Positions 7,491 to 15,142 of a DNA stretch of 30,290 nucleotides are shown piece after piece. Source of the DNA: Lachnospiraceae bacterium (GTDB lineage Bacteria; Bacillota_A; Clostridia; Lachnospirales; Lachnospiraceae); the NCBI GenBank assembly GCA_024684065.1, contig JAIKXO010000037.1, positions 1 through 30,290 of the forward strand, in the 5' to 3' direction. A program made the position numbers and the translations under genes. The notes below the pieces were generated by a model. That model saw only the letters and a list, made by a program, of their open reading frames with translations. It ran no database searches and was not told where the DNA came from. How positions within the stretch are numbered: the first letter of the stretch is position 1; each line of letters opens with the position of its first letter.

Positions 7491-9028
7491 TCCATTATAC
7501 CGCGCAGAAAATCAGCCAAAACATTGGAAAACAGCCCAAGAGCTATCGTGACCACCGCAAACACCGTAAGCGGCAAAAGCATTCTGAAGCCCGGATCGTG
7601 CCAGAAGCTTTCTTCAGGATCCCCTTTTTCTTCCTCTGTTTTTATCTCCGGATAATATCCCCGGATTATCATCGTCATCATGTATATCGCCGTCAAAAGA
7701 GCGGAAATGAGAAGGACGCAGATCCCTGTGTAAGGCCCTGCTCCCCCTTCCTCCACGGCCGCGGCAGCCAGATACCATTTGCTCGCAAAGCCTCCGAAGC
7801 CCGGAACTCCCATAAGTGACAGAGCGCAGACCGTAAATATCACAAAAACCTTAGGCATCCTTTTTGCAAGTCCGTTAAGCTCGTGTATATAGTTTTTCTC
7901 CGTAACGTGCATTATCGCCCCTGCGCATAAGAAGGAACCTATCTTCATGAACGCGTGTATGACAAAATGCATGAGCGCCCCGAGAAGCCCTGCGGGGGTC
8001 ATAAGCGTCACTCCGAATATTATATAAGACAGGTTACTGCTCGTGGAATACGCAAGCCTCCTCTTTATGTGCGTCTCCTTAAGAGCCATGGAGCTTGAAT
8101 ACAGGATCGTTATCAGGGATATGGCCATGACGGCCTTCTGCGCCCAGCTCCCCTTAAGGAACTCCGTCCCGAAGCTGTAATAGGTCAGCCTTATGATGGC
8201 AAAGGCACCCGCATTTACGACGGCAACCGCGTGAAGCAGCGCGGTTACGGGGGTAGGGGCGACCGACGCCTTCGGAAGCCATGCGCCAAGCGGAAAGACC
8301 GCGGCCTTCACTCCGAAGCCCATGAAAGCAAGGACATATATAAGGAGCAGGACGTTCTCGTTGCCCTCAAGCCTCAGTATACTTAATACCCCTCCATATC
8401 GGAAATTGATATTGCTGCTGTAGGTTATGATAAATACCAGGCCGATAAAGGCAAAGCCCGCGCCTCCGAGCGAATAATACAGATACGTCCGGCCCGCGAG
8501 GATCGCCTCTCTCGTAAGGGTATGCAGCACGAGGGGAACCGTGACTAACGTAAGCAGCTCATAGAAAAAGTACATCGTAAAAATATCCTCAGCGAAAGCG
8601 ATTCCAAGAGCAACCCCGTAGGTCATGGTATAGAACATAAAGAAGCTGTCCGTATTGTCCTTTTTTGAATACGATTGCAGCCCCTCTGTTCCCGGGCCTA
8701 AATCCGGCATGGCATGGGAAGCGCTGTCTTCCATATATTCAAAAGCATAAAGCGAGGCAAAAGGCCACATAAATGAAATAAGTCCCGCAAACACCCTTGA
8801 CAGCCCGTCTATTCTGAGAGAAAGCGACAAATGCCTCGTAAATCTCGCAAACACGAAATGGTCCTGCGGAGTGTTAAACAGAAGAGCCAATACAATAACA
8901 GAAGTTATTATTACCATGGTCTCTATAAATCTGTTCCGTTTTTTTACATCCCTGAGACCTGCTGCCGGTATCGCAAGTCCCGAAAGGATCGGAAGAAGTA
9001 CGGCTATTAAGAGGAAGAAGCTGCTCAT
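7487..9028 (-). CDS. Proton-conducting antiporter subunit (MrpA/NuoL N-terminal-like), 513 residues
   Basis: Multi-pass subunit of the antiporter complex. The family Glu is in FFYELLTL (about residue 157) and the TM7 Lys in GFGVKAAVFPLGAWLPKAS (about 241). The motif APTPVTALLHAVAVV most resembles the MrpA/NuoL group (APTPVSA-LLHA-x2-V). At the usual TM8 lysine position of MrpA (VVKAG) this protein has Asn (VVNAG, about residue 272), while the later HAFMK Lys is retained. GTG at 9034 also opens the frame, but the GGGAGG ribosome binding site is 9 bases from the ATG at 9028, which overlaps the upstream stop codon in an ATGA arrangement; 9028 is therefore chosen. It lacks the long MrpA C-terminal domains, which in this operon are encoded separately. 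Confidence 0.88.
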   Translation of the reverse strand: MSSFFLLIAVLLPILSGLAIPAAGLRDVKKRNRFIETMVIITSVIVLALLFNTPQDHFVFARFTRHLSLSLRIDGLSRVFAGLISFMWPFASLYAFEYMEDSASHAMPDLGPGTEGLQSYSKKDNTDSFFMFYTMTYGVALGIAFAEDIFTMYFFYELLTLVTVPLVLHTLTREAILAGRTYLYYSLGGAGFAFIGLVFIITYSSNINFRYGGVLSILRLEGNENVLLLIYVLAFMGFGVKAAVFPLGAWLPKASVAPTPVTALLHAVAVVNAGAFAIIRLTYYSFGTEFLKGSWAQKAVMAISLITILYSSSMALKETHIKRRLAYSTSSNLSYIIFGVTLMTPAGLLGALMHFVIHAFMKIGSFLCAGAIMHVTEKNYIHELNGLAKRMPKVFVIFTVCALSLMGVPGFGGFASKWYLAAAAVEEGGAGPYTGICVLLISALLTAIYMMTMIIRGYYPEIKTEEEKGDPEESFWHDPGFRMLLPLTVFAVVTIALGLFSNVLADFLRGIME

Positions 9029-10455
9029 GGCCACATACCTCCCGTAAACATACTGAGCCTGTCAAGGCCTGAAAGCAATTTCCCGGGATCTGCGAAAGAC
9101 AACAGGCTGAGCCCGTCAATAAACCGAAGTACCCCTCCCGGAAACATCCCCAAAAGCACGGCAAGCGCCGTAAGGATCATTACGGGCATGAGCATAAGCT
9201 TTCCGGTGCTTTTTATACCGTTCGTGTTTTTGTCCTCCGGGGTCAGGCATGAGCCTGATATGTCCGGATTTGCATCTGACCCGCCGGTCAGGTTTGAAAA
9301 TCTTTGACTTTCAAGCTTAAAATCCTTCCCGGGAAAGAAAGCGTCCATGCATATCGGGAAGAGATAGCCCGCTGTAAGAAGCGCGCTTATCAAAAGGATC
9401 ACGGGCCCTAAATATCCGAACACCGAAACCCCCGAAGAAAGCGCTCCGACAGCCAGATACCATTTGCTTAAAAACCCTCCCGTCGGAGGGATCCCCACAA
9501 GGGCTAAGGAGCATAGCGTATAACACGCAAAAAGCACCGGCTCCCTTCTCCCCATCCCCTTATAATCGCCGACATTCTTAAGCCCCGTTACATGGATAAG
9601 GGCCCCGGCGATAAGAAAGAGCGAGGACTTGATAAACGCATGTGCCATGACATGAAGAAAAGAACCTTTGAGCGCGGCCGGATCCATGATAAATATCCCG
9701 AACAGGATATAGGAGATCTGGCTCACGGTGGAATAAGCAAGCCTTCTTTTAAACACCTTTTCCCTGAAGGCAAGCATCGAACCCATAAATACCGTAATAA
9801 GGGAAAGGATCAGAAACACCGTCTGGACCCAGCTCCCGATAAAGAAGCCCGCCCCGAAGACGTAGAAGATCACCCTTATTATCCCGAGCACCCCGCTCTT
9901 TACTATGACACCGGAAAGCACGGCACTTGCAGGGGAAGGAGCCACCGGATGCGCCGTGTCGAGCCACGCATGCATCGGAAACATTCCGGCCTTTACAGAA
10001 AAGCCCATGATCATAAGAAAAAGGACGATACGAAGCAGGCTCTCATGGCCCGCGCATTTTGCAGGATCAAGTATCCCGCCTTCCCTGAAGATAAGCCCGT
10101 CTGCGTACCTGTTAAGGAAAAAGAGTCCAAACAGCGCCATATACGCGCCGCACAGGGAATAAAACAGGTATTTTAGCCCTGCGATCACAGCCTCATGAGA
10201 CTGTTCATGAAGCACAAGGGGCACTGACAAAAGCGTCATAGCCTCATAACAGAGATAGAACGTAAGAAGGCTCCCCGCACAGGATAAAAGGATGAGCACG
10301 AGCCAGGTAAGGGAAAAGCTCAGATAGAACCTCTTTTTATTAAGGCTGTCCCGCATATATTCGATCGAATAGACCGCCGAGCATGCAAAAAGAACGGTTA
10401 TCACCGCTATAAAGATCACGCTTAAGCTGTCCGGTCTGAAATAGAATAGTTGCAT
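9025..10455 (-). CDS. Proton-conducting antiporter subunit (NuoM/N-like), 476 residues
   Basis: Membrane subunit of the proton_antipo_M family. Conserved ion-path residues: Glu71 in YLCYEAMTLLSVPL, Lys155 in GFSVKAGMFPMHAWL, Lys186 in VIVKSG, and a further His/Lys pair in AHAFIKSS. The segment of about residues 385-420 is a hydrophilic, Ser/Asn/Asp-rich loop not expected in MrpD. GAGG lies 7 bases before the ATG at 10455, supporting the start. The stop overlaps the next gene's start. Similar in size and motif to its two downstream neighbours, it probably arose from an old duplication within the cluster; whether it carries its own ion path or has a structural role cannot be said. Confidence 0.87.
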   Translation of the reverse strand: MQLFYFRPDSLSVIFIAVITVLFACSAVYSIEYMRDSLNKKRFYLSFSLTWLVLILLSCAGSLLTFYLCYEAMTLLSVPLVLHEQSHEAVIAGLKYLFYSLCGAYMALFGLFFLNRYADGLIFREGGILDPAKCAGHESLLRIVLFLMIMGFSVKAGMFPMHAWLDTAHPVAPSPASAVLSGVIVKSGVLGIIRVIFYVFGAGFFIGSWVQTVFLILSLITVFMGSMLAFREKVFKRRLAYSTVSQISYILFGIFIMDPAALKGSFLHVMAHAFIKSSLFLIAGALIHVTGLKNVGDYKGMGRREPVLFACYTLCSLALVGIPPTGGFLSKWYLAVGALSSGVSVFGYLGPVILLISALLTAGYLFPICMDAFFPGKDFKLESQRFSNLTGGSDANPDISGSCLTPEDKNTNGIKSTGKLMLMPVMILTALAVLLGMFPGGVLRFIDGLSLLSFADPGKLLSGLDRLSMFTGGMWP

Positions 10456-10477
10456 GTTACTGCCTCATAAACACTGT

Positions 10478-11989
10478 TTACGAAAACATCCCCAGTCCCT
10501 TATGTATAATGTAAAGGAACGGCTGGGAAAGACACCCCAGCACGAGATTTACTATAATAAAGCCTATGATCGTAAAACCATAGGACAGGTTATCCTTAAA
10601 GGCGATCCGCTCGTCATAGTGATAGCTGTAATGGCCCGGAGTATAGACCCTTATGCAGGTCTTCATGAAATAAATGGCGTTAAGGATCACGCTGATCGCC
10701 AGAGCCACAAGGGTGGGGATGGATTTTCCTTTAACGAGTATCCCCGCCTCGGCAAATAAGAGCTTTGAGATAAAACCGGAAAATAACGGCACGCCGACCA
10801 TTGAAAGCGAGCCTATCAGGAAGCCGAGGCCTGCGATCTTGTTGCGGTATCCGGCGCCCGTAAGGTCCGCAAACTTCCTGCTGAAGCCGGAAACATCGGT
10901 GAGTCCTATGGCTGCGATGAACAATAACGACTTCGTAGCCCCGTGGGACAGGATCTGAAAGATCGAGGCTTCCATCCCGGACTGGGTCATAAGCCCGAAG
11001 CCCATATAGATATAACCGATCTGGGCTATGGAGGAATAGGCGATCATCCTCCTTATGTCACTCTCCCTTATCGCCCGGACGGAACCCGCGATCATCGCAA
11101 GTATCCCGAACACATAGAATACGTTAAGAACCCCCGTGATAACGAAGACGTCATATCCGACGACCCTGTATATTATCTTGATGAGCAGGAAAATATAGCC
11201 CTTTGAAACAAGGGAGGAAAGAATGGCGGCCGAGCTCACCGTAGAATAGCCATAGGCATCCGGGAGCCAGGCATGAAAAGGAAACAGCGCGCTTTTTACC
11301 GCAAGCCCCACGCAGATAAGGGTCACCGTGATCTGCAGGGGGACATGGTACTGCCCGCTCGCGGCTATCTTGGTGATCGCGTTTTTTATATTGCTCATGA
11401 GAAGATGCCCCGTAAGATCATATAGCATGGATATCCCAAGCAGGATCATGCCCGATCCCACAAGGCTCATGATCATATATCTGACCGCCGCTATATAGGT
11501 CCGCCCTATCTTTCTTATCATGATGAGCCCGCAGGCGGAAATGGTATTTATCTCCACAAAAACATAGGCCGTAAACAGATCGTTCGTGTATACAAGGGCA
11601 AGAAGGGAACTTAACATCATGTTTACGAGGATATAATACAGGTTATGCCTGTCCGCATCCACTTCCTCGTCAAGCTTCTTTCTCCCTCCAAGTACCGAAA
11701 GGAGCATGATTATCGAAAAGAAGCAGGCCATCAGGGCCTCTAAGGACCCGGCTCTTATCTCATTGCCAAAAGGCGCCGGAAAATGCCCCATCATATAGAT
11801 GAAAAAGCTTCCCATCCGGTCAACATACCATAAAAGTACAACCGACATTAAGAAGACCACCGATATCATTATTGTATTTAAAAGCTTTGCAGCCTTCTTC
11901 GGAAGCATCGAGGTCACGATACCCGAGAACATGGAAAGCATTATGGAAAAGAACGGAAAGTTCCTTATGAATCCCATTTTATAAATCAA
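10478..11989 (-). CDS. mrpD: Mrp-type Na+/H+ antiporter subunit D (MrpD/MbhH-like)
   Basis: Core ion-transport subunit. It directly follows the mrpC-like gene as in all Mrp and Mbh clusters. Glu146 (YVFVEINTIS), Lys232 (GLAVKSALFPFHAWLPDAYG) and Lys263 (LVSKGYIF) match the MrpD/NuoN pattern, and SHGATKSLLF supplies the later His and Lys. About fourteen hydrophobic segments fit within 503 residues. The start is uncertain: TTG at 11989 is about 12 bases after AAGGAG in the end of the previous gene, and an in-frame ATG lies four codons later (11977). The wider reading is kept. With mrpC it forms the heart of the antiporter; three related subunits follow. Confidence 0.9.
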   Translation of the reverse strand: MIYKMGFIRNFPFFSIMLSMFSGIVTSMLPKKAAKLLNTIMISVVFLMSVVLLWYVDRMGSFFIYMMGHFPAPFGNEIRAGSLEALMACFFSIIMLLSVLGGRKKLDEEVDADRHNLYYILVNMMLSSLLALVYTNDLFTAYVFVEINTISACGLIMIRKIGRTYIAAVRYMIMSLVGSGMILLGISMLYDLTGHLLMSNIKNAITKIAASGQYHVPLQITVTLICVGLAVKSALFPFHAWLPDAYGYSTVSSAAILSSLVSKGYIFLLIKIIYRVVGYDVFVITGVLNVFYVFGILAMIAGSVRAIRESDIRRMIAYSSIAQIGYIYMGFGLMTQSGMEASIFQILSHGATKSLLFIAAIGLTDVSGFSRKFADLTGAGYRNKIAGLGFLIGSLSMVGVPLFSGFISKLLFAEAGILVKGKSIPTLVALAISVILNAIYFMKTCIRVYTPGHYSYHYDERIAFKDNLSYGFTIIGFIIVNLVLGCLSQPFLYIIHKGLGMFS

Positions 11990-11992
11990 TTT

Positions 11993-12367
11993 CTACATTT
12001 TCTCCTTACGAAGCCTTGTCGATATTTCATCAAGGTTTAATGTATGGTACCTCTGGTAAAGCTTTACGGTCAGCGAAAGCATAAGAGCCGTCACCGAAAC
12101 GGAAACCACTATTCCGGTAAGCACAAGCCCTGCCGGGATCGGATTTACATACCTCTCGGCAGACTGGATCCCATCTGTCACGATCGGCGCGATCCTCCCC
12201 GTGATATATCCCTTCTGGGTCAGAAAAAGATAGATCGCGGAATCCATTATGTTAAGGCCTATGATCTTCTTTATAAGGTTCTGCTGAAGAAGCAGGTTCG
12301 TAAAGCCTATGACAAAAAGCAGCATTGCCACGGCCTCTCCGTAATTCTGCAAAAGATTAGGGCCCAT
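11993..12367 (-). CDS. mrpC: Mrp-type antiporter subunit C (NuoK-like)
   Basis: Three-helix subunit homologous to NuoK/MbhG. The signature is the third-helix motif NPIPAGLVLTGIVVSVSVTAL (close to the family's DPLPQALVLTAIVI), following GLNIMDSAIYLF in helix 2. 124 residues is the expected size. AGGAG is 8 bases before the ATG, and the gene begins immediately after the stop of the previous gene. It sits between the mrpB-containing gene and mrpD exactly as in mrp and mbh operons. Confidence 0.9.
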   Translation of the reverse strand: MGPNLLQNYGEAVAMLLFVIGFTNLLLQQNLIKKIIGLNIMDSAIYLFLTQKGYITGRIAPIVTDGIQSAERYVNPIPAGLVLTGIVVSVSVTALMLSLTVKLYQRYHTLNLDEISTRLRKEKM

Positions 12368-13345
12368 TTAAAAATCTCCTTTACGAAACATGCAGTAGAA
12401 GGTATACATCGTACATGCGACTACAAAGCCAACGCAGATGTCAAGCGGGAAGATAAGCCCTCCGCTCAGGATAGCTCCGGGCTCCCCTTTGGGGATATGG
12501 CTCTCTAAGTGATTGGCTCCGGTGAAGAAGGAATAGCTCTTTGCAAGGCAGTAAAAGGTAAGAGCCACGAAGCATATGATCTTATAGGTCTTCTCAACAA
12601 AAAACCTCTCCGTTTTCTTAAAACCGAAAGCATTGAGATAGAGAATAAGGCCGGATCCTATGATCGCGCCTCCCGAAAATCCCCCTCCCGGAGACAGATG
12701 CCCGTTTAAGATAATACAAAAGCCCCAGAGAAAGATCACAGGCACCAGGACCCTTGCCCCTCCCTTAAGTATGGCATCATTCTTAGGCTCATATTTCCTG
12801 TCATTCGTCTCCTTCTCATACTCCTGTGGATCCCGTTTTTTAAGGGTACTGTCGATCCTTAAAAGAATGAGGACAGTGATGGTAGCTATAAAAAGGACAT
12901 TGGATTCCCCAAAGGTATCAAAAGCCCTGTAATCAAGGATCATTCCGGACACTATATTTACGGCGCCCGTTTCCTGCAGGCCGCTTTCGATATACCTGAC
13001 CGGAACCTCGTTATCCGCGGGATTTTCGGGATCTCCCACGGGAGGAAGCCAGGAAACGTTTATCAAAAGGAAGGTAAAAAGCGTAAGGCTGAAAAGGATG
13101 GCTATCACCGTATAGATCTTACGGAACCTGAGTATCATCTTATTATGGCCGACATCATAGATACGGTCGAGAAGCATCTCCTTCTCGTCCATCCTCTGCC
13201 TGATGGTGGAGGCCGTCTCCTCATAAGGAGTCTTTACGCTCATCTCCACCTTTCCGATATAAGTATCGTCCTCGTCGTTGAACCATCTGAAGAACCTGTA
13301 CGAAAACGATCTTCTGTATTCCTCTTCTGTTTTTTTTCTGCTCAT
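12368..13345 (-). CDS. Fused MbhE-like and MrpB/MbhF subunit
   Basis: 325-residue protein that joins two modules normally separate. After a basic, hydrophilic N-terminal region (about 1-80), residues about 85-180 hold hydrophobic segments and the sequence VNIVSGMILDYRAFDTFGES, typical of the MbhE / distal MrpA C-terminal region. Residues from about 190 hold the MnhB domain: GARVLVPVIFLWGFCIILNGHLSPGGGFSGGAI. The frame opens at a TTG at 13375 inside a hairpin repeat, but AGGA lies 7 bases before the ATG at 13345, which is used here. The long N-terminal cytoplasmic tail with many Arg/Glu residues is not seen in standard MrpB. It follows the MbhD-like gene after a 61-base gap that contains a repeat hairpin. 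Confidence 0.85.
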   Translation of the reverse strand: MSRKKTEEEYRRSFSYRFFRWFNDEDDTYIGKVEMSVKTPYEETASTIRQRMDEKEMLLDRIYDVGHNKMILRFRKIYTVIAILFSLTLFTFLLINVSWLPPVGDPENPADNEVPVRYIESGLQETGAVNIVSGMILDYRAFDTFGESNVLFIATITVLILLRIDSTLKKRDPQEYEKETNDRKYEPKNDAILKGGARVLVPVIFLWGFCIILNGHLSPGGGFSGGAIIGSGLILYLNAFGFKKTERFFVEKTYKIICFVALTFYCLAKSYSFFTGANHLESHIPKGEPGAILSGGLIFPLDICVGFVVACTMYTFYCMFRKGDF

Positions 13346-13358
13346 CTTTATTTCCTGT

Positions 13359-13382
13359 AGGGAAACGCTGATCAAAGCGTTT
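13359..13382. repeat. Solo copy of the GGGAAACGCT hairpin repeat
   Basis: Matches 3861-3884 at 23 of 24 bases. Forms a 7-bp perfect stem (AAACGCT 13363-13369 with AGCGTTT 13376-13382, loop GATCAA). It lies in the only noticeable internal gap of the antiporter operon, directly before the fused MbhE/MrpB gene, so it may tune expression or mRNA processing there. Confidence 0.6.
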
Positions 13383-13406
13383 AGCCGCTTTTACCTCTCT
13401 TTGCTT

Positions 13407-13793
13407 TTATTCGGTGCCGTCCGGAAAACCATCTTCAGGGTTTGAGTCCCCAGGAATTTCGTCGTCAATATGATAAAGGAGCATGTCCCCGAGATAATAG
13501 GGGCGCATCCCTCTCACCGTATCGACCTCGTTCTCCTCCATCGTATCTATTTCCTGATCCTTGATCGCTCCTATCTTTTTAAAACACCCGAAAAACAAAA
13601 GCGTCGTAACCCCGGCTCCTACTGCTGCCTCCGTTATCGCAAGATCCGGTGCCTCAAGGGCCATCCACACCATTGACATGATGAGGCTGAAACTCATATA
13701 TATGAGGATCGAATTCAGAAGGTTCTTCGAGAAGCTCACCGCTACCGCGCATATTATCAAAATAAAGAACAAAACTATCAGAAAAACTTTCAT
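13407..13793 (-). CDS. MbhD-like / MrpA C-terminal DUF4040 subunit
   Basis: 128-residue three-helix protein. The helix 2-3 region APDLAITEAAVGAGVTTLLFF is the hallmark of the DUF4040/MbhD module, which in canonical Mrp is part of the long MrpA polypeptide but in Mbh/Mbs clusters is a separate gene. A hydrophilic acidic tail (about 75-128) ends DSNPEDGFPDGTE. The start codon follows the mrpG stop with no gap. Gene order (E, F, G, then this) is identical to archaeal and bacterial mbh/mbs clusters. Confidence 0.85.
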   Translation of the reverse strand: MKVFLIVLFFILIICAVAVSFSKNLLNSILIYMSFSLIMSMVWMALEAPDLAITEAAVGAGVTTLLFFGCFKKIGAIKDQEIDTMEENEVDTVRGMRPYYLGDMLLYHIDDEIPGDSNPEDGFPDGTE

Positions 13794-14168
13794 TTAAACC
13801 TCTTCATCCTCCTCCAAAAGAAGCTCCTTTTCGACCTCGGAGAGCTCATTAAAGGTCGCGTGATCAGAAAGGTTCCTGTTTGTCTGGTACTCCATTTTAG
13901 CTATAAGATGACTTGCAACCGGAGACGTCAGCCAGAGGAAGATAAGCACGAGCAGCATCTTAAGCGTGGTAAAATTAAGCCCGTTTATGAGCATAAGCCC
14001 GCATAAGCCGGACAAAAGCCCCATAGTATCCCCCATTGCGGCGGCGTGTATCCTGTTTAAGGAATAATTCATTTTAAATACGCCTATGACCTCTATCGTA
14101 AATACAGTTACCGCATGTATTAAAAGGGCTATCCCGAGTATCAGCCTGAGCCACTCAAATACTATCAT
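13794..14168 (-). CDS. mrpG: Mrp-type antiporter subunit G
   Basis: Small three-helix subunit (124 residues) of the MnhG/PhaG family. The core GVFKMNYSLNRIHAAAMGDTMGLLSGLCGLML matches the conserved G-x4-R-HA-x4-T-G pattern. The last helix (MLLVLIFLWLTSPVASHLIAKM) is also typical. The frame is open upstream to 14237, but GGGAGG before the ATG at 14168 and the start of homology (MIVFEWLRL) set the start; it then overlaps the end of mrpF by 14 bases. The C-terminus carries an acidic tail (LLLEEDEEV). Confidence 0.9.
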   Translation of the reverse strand: MIVFEWLRLILGIALLIHAVTVFTIEVIGVFKMNYSLNRIHAAAMGDTMGLLSGLCGLMLINGLNFTTLKMLLVLIFLWLTSPVASHLIAKMEYQTNRNLSDHATFNELSEVEKELLLEEDEEV

Positions 14169-14532
14169 TCTGTCTCCTCCCTGACTTTTCCTCCTCCCTG
14201 AGCTTTCGTATCCCCTCCTCAAGATCGGCGTGCACATCTATATCCGCTTCCTTTTCCGCATAAGCACCCATATAAAGCTTTGTGATAAGAACCACTGAAA
14301 GGAAGTTTAACAGGGCATATACGATCGCAACGTCCACAAGAAACCCTTCATTTAAGAGAAGGGAAAGCGTGCAGATCATCACAAGGACTATAGTCCCCAT
14401 CATGTTAGTGGCAATGAGCCGGTCGGCAACCTGCGGGCCCCTTACGGCCCTTATAAGGCAGGCGAACAGAAGAAGCCCCATTATTACCAGTATGATCAGA
14501 AAGAAAACATGTGTTACTGAATTACTTATCAT
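14155..14532 (-). CDS. mrpF: Mrp-type antiporter subunit F
   Basis: Three-helix MnhF/PhaF subunit. Key segment: RAVRGPQVADRLIATNMMGT, matching the family's RGP-x3-DR-x3-N pattern, followed by FLVDVAIVYALLNFLSVVL. Typical MrpF proteins have about 90 residues; this one has 125 because of a charged C-terminal tail rich in Glu, Lys and Arg. It overlaps mrpE by 11 bases and mrpG by 14 bases, so the three are translationally linked. Confidence 0.9.
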   Translation of the reverse strand: MISNSVTHVFFLIILVIMGLLLFACLIRAVRGPQVADRLIATNMMGTIVLVMICTLSLLLNEGFLVDVAIVYALLNFLSVVLITKLYMGAYAEKEADIDVHADLEEGIRKLREEEKSGRRQNDSI

Positions 14533-14995
14533 CTGTAAGCTTCTCCATTTTTCTGAGTATCTTCACGAAGCTTGACTCCGAGAGCCCTGCTGCCAGCGTC
14601 TTGTCAAGACAATGGACGTAGAATTCATCCCCCTCGAGCGATACCGTTACGGTACCCGGGGTCAGCGTGATCGAATCGGCAAGGATGACCCTTGCGGCTT
14701 CGGTCTTAAGATCAGTCTTAAAATGAACTATGTAGGGCTCAACTTCCGACTTATTGCTCATAAGAAGCCAGAACGCGTCCCGGTTTGCCTTCAGTATTTC
14801 AATTAAAAGATTCACCACATACCAGAGAAACAGAAAAAATTCCCTGAACATGAGCAGATCTTTTCTGGGACTGAAATCAAGGAACCTGCACATGAACCAA
14901 TATATAAAGGCTGAGATTCCCATTCCGAAGATAAGGATCTCAACCGTAAACCTGCCGTTGAATATTATCCATAATAAAACCAGTACGATATACAT
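14522..14995 (-). CDS. mrpE: Mrp-type antiporter subunit E
   Basis: First gene of the antiporter operon. 157 residues with N-terminal membrane helices and a cytoplasmic C-terminal domain. The family pattern is clear: LWIIFNGRFTVEILIFG at the N-terminus, LIEILKANRDAFWLL in the middle, and ADSITLTPGTVTVSLEGDEFYVHCLD, the conserved TPGT motif of MnhE. GGGA lies 5 bases before the ATG. The operon promoter is about 120 bases upstream with a hairpin in the leader. Confidence 0.92.
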   Translation of the reverse strand: MYIVLVLLWIIFNGRFTVEILIFGMGISAFIYWFMCRFLDFSPRKDLLMFREFFLFLWYVVNLLIEILKANRDAFWLLMSNKSEVEPYIVHFKTDLKTEAARVILADSITLTPGTVTVSLEGDEFYVHCLDKTLAAGLSESSFVKILRKMEKLTDDK

Positions 14996-15067
14996 ACTAT
15001 TCCCTTTTTTATGTCCCGGCCGAATAATGTAATCTGTTCAGAATATCGCCGCTGAAAGAATGATCGC

Positions 15068-15089
15068 GGGCCTGATAAAGCTCAGGCCC
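15068..15089 (-). terminator. Hairpin in the mrp operon leader / end of the CPBP gene
   Basis: Perfect 8-bp stem GGGCCTGA (15068-15075) with TCAGGCCC (15082-15089), 6-base loop. It follows the CPBP gene on the minus strand and lies downstream of the mrp promoter. No good U-tract follows, so a partial terminator, attenuator or stabilising leader are all possible. Confidence 0.5.
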
Positions 15090-15113
15090 AAACTGCCTTC
15101 ATTGCTTCTATAA

Positions 15114-15141
15114 ATTATAGATCTTTTCCGCTGAAATTCAA
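15114..15141 (-). promoter_or_regulatory. Promoter of the Mrp-type antiporter operon
   Basis: Minus strand: TTGAAT (15136-15141), 16-base spacer, TATAAT (15114-15119), a good sigma-A match. The -35 box begins immediately after the CPBP stop codon at 15143. Transcription should start near 15107, giving a leader of about 110 bases with the 15068-15089 hairpin. Confidence 0.7.
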
Positions 15142-15142
15142 T

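Noticed and set aside
9592..10176. 194-codon open frame on the plus strand
   Set aside because: Antisense to an antiporter subunit; His/Lys/Arg-rich translation with no motif.
5316..14995. Reading the antiporter operon as a membrane-bound hydrogenase or complex I
   Set aside because: No NiFe large or small subunit, no NuoB/C/D/H-like or ferredoxin-type gene is present; only ion-transport subunits occur.
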